Shown piece after piece: positions 56,199 to 64,000 of a stretch of DNA of 64,000 bases. The stretch is from assembly GCA_900766265.1 (NCBI GenBank), contig CAAFUS010000009.1, forward strand, positions 186,001 to 250,000, in the 5' to 3' direction. The stretch's first letter is position 1; each line of letters begins with the position of its first letter. The position numbers and the translations under genes are program-made. The notes under the pieces are model-generated. The model was not told where the DNA came from. It saw only the letters and a list, made by a program, of their open reading frames with translations, and did not search any database. Source of the DNA: Pseudomonadaceae bacterium. GTDB taxonomy: Bacteria > Pseudomonadota > Gammaproteobacteria > Pseudomonadales > Pseudomonadaceae.

Positions 56199-56230
56199 AA
56201 CGGGGCGGCGGTCGCAACCGTCGCCCCGTT
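56199..56230 (-). terminator. Hairpin terminator after nfuA
   Basis: A 14-bp stem with one G-U pair (AACGGGGCGGCGGT at 56199-56212, ACCGTCGCCCCGTT at 56217-56230). Downstream on the minus strand the sequence is TCGTTTGCC, a weak U-tract. It lies 15 bases after the nfuA stop. Confidence 0.7.
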
Positions 56231-56245
56231 CACAGAAGGGGTTCG

Positions 56246-56830
56246 TCAGTAGTAGGCGTTTTCGCGGTTGGTGTGGTCGGTCACGTCACGCACGCCCTTG
56301 AGTTCGGGAATCCGCTCGAGCAGGGTCTTCTCGATTCCCTCCTTGAGGGTGACGTCCGCCTGGCCGCAGCCTTGGCATCCACCGCCGAACTGCAATACCG
56401 CGACGCCTTCGTCGACCACGTCGATGAGCGTCACCTGGCCGCCGTGGCTGGCGAGCCCGGGATTGATCTCGGTCTGCAGGTAGTAATTGATGCGCTCGTT
56501 GAGCGGGCTGTCCTCGTTGACCATTGGGACCTTGGCGTTCGGCGCCTTGATGGTCAGCTGGCCACCCATGCGGTCGGTCGCGTAGTCGACCACCGCATCT
56601 TCGAGGAACGGCTCGCTGACGCTGTCGATCCAGGCAGTGAAGCTCTTCAGCGCCAGCGCGGTGTCTTCGGGCTTTTCTTCGCCCGGCTTGCAATAGGCGA
56701 TACAGGTTTCCGCGTAGGGAGTGCCCGGCTGGGTGATGAAGATTCGGATGCCGATGCCGGTCGTGTTCTGCTTCGAGAGCAACTCGGCGAGATAGTCGTG
56801 TGCCGCTTCAGTGATGGTAATCGCGCTCAT
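56246..56830 (-). CDS. nfuA: Fe-S biogenesis scaffold/carrier NfuA
   Basis: A 194-residue protein of normal NfuA length. N-terminal degenerate A-type domain ([40 protein letters not shown]) and C-terminal Nfu domain with the cluster-binding CxxC in [18 protein letters not shown]. It carries 4Fe-4S clusters to apoproteins, especially under oxidative stress or iron shortage. ATG 56830 begins [10 protein letters not shown]; the frame extends five codons upstream. Monocistronic and divergent from metH. Confidence 0.95.
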   Translation of the reverse strand: MSAITITEAAHDYLAELLSKQNTTGIGIRIFITQPGTPYAETCIAYCKPGEEKPEDTALALKSFTAWIDSVSEPFLEDAVVDYATDRMGGQLTIKAPNAKVPMVNEDSPLNERINYYLQTEINPGLASHGGQVTLIDVVDEGVAVLQFGGGCQGCGQADVTLKEGIEKTLLERIPELKGVRDVTDHTNRENAYY

Positions 56831-57033
56831 GTTCAGTCCTCGCAAAGATGGCGCCAGTGTACGTCAATCGAGGCCGGCAGATAAAGTCCCAGTATTTTTG
56901 TCGGGTAAAGCCCGTCTCCTGACAACGCCTTCACAGGGCCGCAGCGCAACGCTCCGCCGGGGCTGCGCGCTGCCGAAACAACATGAGCGCTGCTCATGGC
57001 AATCCTCGCCATGCCCCGTGTGCGGCTCAGTTT

Positions 57034-57041
57034 GCTATGAT
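57034..57041 (+). promoter_or_regulatory. Extended -10 promoter of metH
   Basis: TGCTATGAT (57033-57041) combines an extended-10 TG with TATGAT, 38 bases before the metH ATG. No good -35 lies 17 bases upstream. No cobalamin or SAH riboswitch was recognised between nfuA and metH. Confidence 0.5.
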
Positions 57042-57078
57042 CGCAGCCCTTCGATCCGTTCTTCCCAGGTAGTATGCA

Positions 57079-60771
<3,693 letters not shown>

Positions 60772-60780
60772 CCTATACGA

Positions 60781-60810
60781 ATCAGGCCAGCGCCCGTCCG
60801 CTGGCCTGAT
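60781..60810 (+). terminator. Perfect hairpin after metH
   Basis: A 12-bp perfect stem (ATCAGGCCAGCG at 60781-60792, CGCTGGCCTGAT at 60799-60810) with a 6-base loop, 10 bases after the metH stop. No U-tract follows, so it may protect the 3' end or need Rho. Confidence 0.6.
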
Positions 60811-60878
60811 AACACGGCCCCCGACAAACCAAGCGCCAACGCCTCGACACCTCCCTCCCGCACGAGCTGAGCCACAAC

Positions 60879-61202
60879 ATGACCACACCTAACCTTTACC
60901 TGCTTGACCAGCTCGAAACCGCCAGCATGCTCATCATCGACGGGCTGCACGCCTCGGCGTTCACCCTCGATGACGCCCTGCTCGACGAAGCCGACACCGC
61001 CGCGGAAGAAGACCGCGCCTTTGAAAGCGAGGCGGTGGTGCTCAGAATTGAAGCCATGGACGGTCGCGAGCGCAAACATTGGCAGTTCAGCTACAACAGC
61101 GTAATGGAGGCCGAGCACCAGGCCTCCGACAACAGCTGGCTACTCGAAGGACACCGCATCGTCTGCCTCGACGCTTACGAAGCAGACGCGGACGACGAAT
61201 AG
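60879..61202 (+). CDS. Small acidic conserved protein (DUF5629-like)
   Basis: A 107-residue acidic soluble protein. Sequence order: helix YLLDQLETASMLIIDGLHAS, acidic linker, beta strands EAVVLRIEAMDGRERKHWQF, and a C-terminal HRIVCLDAYEADADDE. It resembles small Pseudomonas proteins annotated DUF5629, but I cannot verify this by search. Function unknown. ATG 60879 has a weak ribosome site. It stops 17 bases before the integron integrase gene end on the opposite strand. Confidence 0.65.
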   Translation: MTTPNLYLLDQLETASMLIIDGLHASAFTLDDALLDEADTAAEEDRAFESEAVVLRIEAMDGRERKHWQFSYNSVMEAEHQASDNSWLLEGHRIVCLDAYEADADDE

Positions 61203-61219
61203 TCAGTGTAGGGGGTGGG

Positions 61220-62185
61220 TCACATCCGATCGAGCGGGCTCAAAACCGCCAAGCCGCCCCGGTTGAGTACATGCGTGTAGATCATCGTCGTTTTAACGTC
61301 CGCATGCCCTAGCAGCTCCTGCACCGTGCGAATGTCCTGGCCGCTCTCGAGCAGATGAGTCGCGAAGCTGTGCCGTAACGTGGGAGGCGTAGCTAGCTTC
61401 ACGATGTTCGCGGCCTGCACGGCGCGCTTGAATGCGCGCTGCAGACGCTGCTCGTTGAAATGGTGCCGCCTGACGGCGCCGCTGCGGGGGTCAGTAGAGA
61501 GGTCGGCGGCTGGAAAAACGTACTGCCAGCCCCATTCCCACGGTGCTTTGGGGTATTTACGCGCCAGCGCGTCGGGGAGATAGACGTCGCCACGCCCTCG
61601 CTCAATCTCGGCCTGATGCTGCCGTCGCACCTGAACTAGCTGCACATCCAAGTGCCCCACCAGCCGAGCCGGCAAAACAGTCACTCGATCCTTCTGCCCC
61701 TTTCCGTCCCGTATCGTGATTTCCCGCTTTTCGAAATCAATGTCCTTGACCCTTAACCGAACCGCTTCCATCAGGCGCATGCCCGTCCCGTACAGGAGGC
61801 TCGCGATCAACCACGAATCGCCGTCAAGATTTGCAAGGATCCGCTGGACTTCATCGATGGTGAGCACGACAGGCAAACGGGTGGGCTTCTTGGCTCGCAC
61901 CACCTCCCCCAGCCAAGGCAAGTCTTGACCAAGTACTTGCTTATAGAGGAACAAAAGCGCTGCAAGCGCTTGGTTCTGGGTCGAGGCTGAAACATCCTTA
62001 TCGACCGCGAGGTGCGACAAGAAACTTTCGACCTCACCTGCGCCCATTTCGAGAGGGTGTCGATACTTATTGAACCGGATGAACCGCTTGACCCACTCGC
62101 AATAGACACGCTCAGTCCGTATCGAGTAGTGTTTCAGGCGAATCTGCTCACGTACTTGATCCAACAATCTTGGCTTCCCTGCCAT
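61220..62185 (-). CDS. intI: Integron integrase IntI
   Basis: A 321-residue tyrosine recombinase. N-terminal SAM-like domain ([20 protein letters not shown]), catalytic Arg137 in GTGMRLME, the extra integron-specific segment [20 protein letters not shown] (about 207-226) that separates IntI from Xer proteins, [10 protein letters not shown], and nucleophile Tyr303 in MIYTHV. Unusually the HxxR box reads PTLR (Pro268, codon CCC at 61382-61384), where most relatives have HTLR. It is divergent from the cassette array, the standard arrangement. ATG 62185. Confidence 0.95.
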   Translation of the reverse strand: MAGKPRLLDQVREQIRLKHYSIRTERVYCEWVKRFIRFNKYRHPLEMGAGEVESFLSHLAVDKDVSASTQNQALAALLFLYKQVLGQDLPWLGEVVRAKKPTRLPVVLTIDEVQRILANLDGDSWLIASLLYGTGMRLMEAVRLRVKDIDFEKREITIRDGKGQKDRVTVLPARLVGHLDVQLVQVRRQHQAEIERGRGDVYLPDALARKYPKAPWEWGWQYVFPAADLSTDPRSGAVRRHHFNEQRLQRAFKRAVQAANIVKLATPPTLRHSFATHLLESGQDIRTVQELLGHADVKTTMIYTHVLNRGGLAVLSPLDRM

Positions 62186-62322
62186 GACGTATAACTCCCT
62201 TATACCGTCGACGCTCCCATGGAGCGCCTACCCTAGGGGCGTGTACAGAAAATGGCAAGGGTGTTATCCGTCAGACGTGTCCGGCGTGTTATGCGTCAGG
62301 TGACGTCTAATTATAGTTAGAG
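62186..62322 (+). other. attI recombination site region
   Basis: Lies between intI and the first cassette. The core GTTAGAG (62316-62322) is where cassettes insert, after the G at 62316. Two 14-base direct repeats with one mismatch, GTGTTATCCGTCAG (62261-62274) and GTGTTATGCGTCAG (62286-62299), are placed like the accessory integrase-binding repeats of class 1 attI. No LexA box was found here. Confidence 0.75.
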
Positions 62323-62334
62323 AGCCTTCCAAAG

Positions 62335-62721
62335 GTGAAGTTTGTGCAGATAATCAAGCTGATCGACGTAAGGGCTCTAGCTCTAGCATTCCTAGTCGGT
62401 GTGATATCGCCATTAATATTTATTCAATTGGCTCTGTTTGCGCTGTCAGCACTCGGGAGCACCAATACCTACCTAGAAGGCACCATTCCTTTATACGCAG
62501 TGTATTTTATAGCTATGCCGTTTTTAGTCGGATACATGGCATCACGTCTAGCAAAACAGCTCCCTTATCATCATGGTGTAGGAGCCGTTCTAACCTTAGT
62601 GACTGTTGCCTATGCTCAATCCGAACCAATTTCCTGGCTGGTTGGCGCGACTCAACTCGTAGCTCATTCTATTGCTGGTGTGGTGGGGGTAGTCATGGCC
62701 ATCCGGCGCTCACGTGCATGA
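62335..62721 (+). CDS. Cassette 1: small membrane protein, unknown function
   Basis: A 128-residue protein with about four hydrophobic segments (near residues 12-40, 52-68, 80-95, 103-122). Start is GTG at 62335 or GTG at 62344, the second preceded by AAAGGTGA; no ATG is suitable. Basic C-terminus (IRRSRA). AT-rich codon use differs from the chromosome. No family recognised. Lying next to attI it was probably the last acquired and should be the best expressed from an upstream cassette promoter. Confidence 0.75.
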   Translation: MKFVQIIKLIDVRALALAFLVGVISPLIFIQLALFALSALGSTNTYLEGTIPLYAVYFIAMPFLVGYMASRLAKQLPYHHGVGAVLTLVTVAYAQSEPISWLVGATQLVAHSIAGVVGVVMAIRRSRA

Positions 62722-62724
62722 GCT

Positions 62725-62801
62725 CTCTAACCACTGGTTCAAGCCGTTCGCTTCGCTCACTCGGGACGGGCTAAAGCCCGCCCCTTAACCAAACGTTAGA
62801 G
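62725..62801 (+). repeat. attC site 1
   Basis: 77 bp from CTCTAAC (62725-62731) to GTTAGAG (62795-62801), which are complementary. The middle holds the inverted repeat GACGGGCTAAAGCCCGCC. Part of the family of near-identical sites in this array. Confidence 0.92.
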
Positions 62802-62807
62802 GTAGCT

Positions 62808-63113
62808 ATGCCCGACTCCACGAGCAAGATCAAAAATGCGCTGGCGGAGGTGCTGACTAAGTCCGAGGAGAACGGCGATCTTGTCATTGCCACAGCTATC
62901 ATCAATGACATTACCGAACCAATGGCTGAAGCGGTCAAAACCGCATACGCGGGTATATTCACAACTCAAGAGTTGGCAGCGCTTAGTAAGCTGGTCCTTC
63001 AAGCGACTTCTGACGAAACGTTTTACGACTGGGAAATGCCAATACTTGTTGGGTTTACTCGTGAAGAGATGCAAAGTTTAGGTGAGAAGCTCCGTGAGCT
63101 TGCCACCCTCTAA
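62808..63113 (+). CDS. Cassette 2: small helical protein, unknown function
   Basis: A 101-residue protein, mainly helical and acidic (SKIKNALAEVLTKSEENGDL, TTQELAALSKLVLQATSDET). The second half loosely recalls the C-terminal part of DUF2059 proteins, but there is no signal peptide and the match is weak. ATG 62808 lies 12 bases after the cassette boundary, with GAGGTAG as ribosome site provided by the core-site sequence itself. The stop codon lies inside attC 2 (63111-63113). Confidence 0.75.
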   Translation: MPDSTSKIKNALAEVLTKSEENGDLVIATAIINDITEPMAEAVKTAYAGIFTTQELAALSKLVLQATSDETFYDWEMPILVGFTREEMQSLGEKLRELATL

Positions 63114-63183
63114 CAACTGGTTCAAATCGCTCGCTCCGCTCGCTGGGACGGGCTAAAGCCCGCCCCTTAACCAAACGTTAGAG
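63108..63183 (+). repeat. attC site 2
   Basis: 76 bp from CTCTAAC (63108-63114) to GTTAGAG (63177-63183). Its right half from GGGACGGGC onward is identical to attC 1. The stop of cassette 2 is inside it. Confidence 0.92.
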
Positions 63184-63189
63184 GCCTGC

Positions 63190-63462
63190 ATGAAAATCGC
63201 AGCTCCGAGCTGGTTTCTCAAAGGTAAAGTCTGCCCTTGCTGCGGCCAAGGAAACCCAGAATTTATTTCCTGCCCTAACTGCGAACATGTTGCTTTGGTT
63301 TGCCTGGAAAACGGTACTATTTTTCCAGAGCCTAAAAATATGAGTTTCACTATGCAGCCAGCTAATCTTTGCATGGAGTGCAGCGCTGTTAGTTTTGTTA
63401 GCTTCAGCTCAGCCACAGATGAACAACTCGAGAAATCAGGTTACGCAGGTGCATATGAGTAA
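63190..63462 (+). CDS. Cassette 3: zinc-ribbon protein, unknown function
   Basis: A 90-residue protein with several Cys pairs: CPCC (residues 15-18), CPNC (28-31), and CMEC (62-65). This pattern suggests a double zinc ribbon fold. No catalytic domain. ATG 63190 is 12 bases after the cassette start, with GAGG from the core site in front. No family recognised; possible roles include nucleic-acid binding or a metal-dependent partner function, both inference. Confidence 0.75.
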   Translation: MKIAAPSWFLKGKVCPCCGQGNPEFISCPNCEHVALVCLENGTIFPEPKNMSFTMQPANLCMECSAVSFVSFSSATDEQLEKSGYAGAYE

Positions 63463-63464
63463 TC

Positions 63465-63541
63465 CTCTAACAAGTCGCTCAAATCGCTCGTTTCACTCGC
63501 TGGGACGGGCTAAAGCCCGCCCTTTAGCTTAATCGTTAGGC
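63465..63541 (+). repeat. attC site 3
   Basis: 77 bp from CTCTAAC (63465-63471) to GTTAGGC (63535-63541). The two core sites are not fully complementary here, and the right side differs slightly (CCTTTAGCTTAATC). Central inverted repeat conserved. Confidence 0.9.
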
Positions 63542-63550
63542 CTACATGGA

Positions 63551-63910
63551 ATGAGCTTAGAAATCCCCAAGAACTTCCCTCTAGGAGAGCTTATCTCCCA
63601 GGAGCTAACCCAAATTTGCATAGGGCTCGGTGAGGTTTCGCTTAAGTTCTACACGTCATCGTCAATTCTGGGGAGGTGGGAGCCAGGGGCATGCTTAACT
63701 ATTGAGTCAGGCTTCGAATTGAGCCAGAAGGGCGAGTCTATTTGTGTTGGCGTGTCTGGCAGTATTGCGGAATCTGCGGGCGGCCTAACTAGCCTACTGG
63801 GCCAAACAGTATTGTCAGTAGAGCGTCTTCCGAAGAGGGAACTTTCTCTAACTTTTTCCGACAATCTAAACTTGCGACTCACTGTTAACCCACAGGGATT
63901 TGAGTCTTAG
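63551..63910 (+). CDS. Cassette 4: small protein, unknown function (DUF6188-like?)
   Basis: A 119-residue soluble protein, beta-rich: SLKFYTSSSILGRWEPGACL, LGQTVLSVERL, and RELSLTFSDNLNLRLTVNP. The pattern of a strand pair followed by a polar ligand-like strand resembles the DUF6188 group, at low confidence. ATG 63551 is 16 bases after the cassette start. No signal peptide. About 48 bases separate the stop from attC 4. Confidence 0.72.
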   Translation: MSLEIPKNFPLGELISQELTQICIGLGEVSLKFYTSSSILGRWEPGACLTIESGFELSQKGESICVGVSGSIAESAGGLTSLLGQTVLSVERLPKRELSLTFSDNLNLRLTVNPQGFES

Positions 63911-63958
63911 CACTTGTCAATCAATGGTGACGTTATAGATGTCTAATCCCATCGCCAA

Positions 63959-64000
63959 GCCTAACAAATGGTTCAAGCCGTTCGCTTCGCTCACTCGGGA
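63959..64000 (+). repeat. attC site 4, cut by window end
   Basis: GCCTAAC (63959-63965), complementary to the GTTAGGC that opens cassette 4, begins an attC whose next 30 or so bases (TGGTTCAAGCCGTTCGCTTC onward) equal attC 1. The right half lies beyond the window, so more cassettes may follow. Confidence 0.85.

Larger units (their letters stand above)
62317..64000 (+). mobile_element. Integron gene-cassette array (four cassettes, last one cut)
   Basis: Cassette boundaries read from core sites: cassette 1 62317-62795, cassette 2 62796-63177, cassette 3 63178-63535, cassette 4 63536 to beyond the window. Each has one plus-strand frame followed by an attC of 76-77 bp. Base composition is clearly lower in GC than the chromosome before 62.2 kb. 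The near-identity of attC sites with diverse cargo is typical of a chromosomal, sedentary Pseudomonas stutzeri-type integron. Confidence 0.92.

Noticed and set aside
56846..57078. Possible cobalamin or SAH riboswitch before metH
   Set aside because: No B12 box and no SAH aptamer core could be found; hairpins here are not in the expected order.
62186..62260. LexA box in front of intI
   Set aside because: GTGTACAG near 62241-62248 looked like half of one, but no CTGT partner at the right spacing exists.
62725..63541. CRISPR-like array of repeats
   Set aside because: The repeats are attC sites: 76-77 bp, with complementary core ends and a gene between each, not short repeats with spacers.

Overview
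The window looks like a chromosomal segment of a high-GC gammaproteobacterium of the Pseudomonas stutzeri (Stutzerimonas) group. The evidence is Pseudomonas-type gene content (mannitol dehydrogenase plus xylulokinase, GntR-controlled gluconate genes, DUF1652 protein, NfuA, MetH, a TTG-started YbiT) and a chromosomal integron whose attC sites are about 76-77 bp and nearly identical to one another, as known for P. stutzeri. The genes are high-GC until about 62.2 kb, where visibly AT-richer integron cassettes begin.

Layout. 0-2 kb: end of a mannitol catabolic operon. 2-4.3 kb: acyl-CoA dehydrogenase with divergent LysR regulator. 4.3-9.1 kb: gluconate module, comprising a GntR-type LacI repressor and a TRAP transporter operon whose first gene fuses gluconokinase to the small TRAP permease; a perfect palindromic operator overlaps its promoter. 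9.1-13.3 kb: parvulin, then a D-amino-acid cluster (LysR, DadA-like oxidase, RidA, orphan TAXI binding protein). 13.3-16.3 kb: TonB receptor plus DUF4198 protein behind a Zur-box-like palindrome. 16.4-21.9 kb: a stressosome operon (RsbR-RsbS-RsbT, an ATPase-PP2C fusion, two histidine kinase/receiver hybrids) without a sigma factor beside it.

22.4-41.7 kb is the most unusual part. A translationally coupled pair encodes a 2420-residue exported protein of DUF11 and SdrD-B-like repeats and an OmpA-plus-beta-barrel protein (split by a one-base frameshift). Next to it lies an operon for an AraC-type response regulator, two 7TM-DISM sensor kinases and a TonB receptor. The two kinases are degenerate in complementary ways: one keeps the phosphoacceptor His and receiver but has a ruined ATP-binding domain; the other keeps the ATPase but has Arg in place of His. 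I infer they work as an obligate pair.

42-61 kb is mostly ordinary housekeeping and accessory chromosome: ABC-F YbiT, DUF1993, UppP, a chemoreceptor, small conserved proteins, topoisomerase IB, a frameshifted GlxA-type regulator, an MFS exporter, a diguanylate cyclase paired with a receiver-CheC protein, NfuA and MetH. 61.2-64 kb holds the integron: IntI (with Pro where the HxxR catalytic His is expected), an attI with direct repeats, and at least four cassettes encoding unrecognised small proteins. The last attC is cut by the window end.
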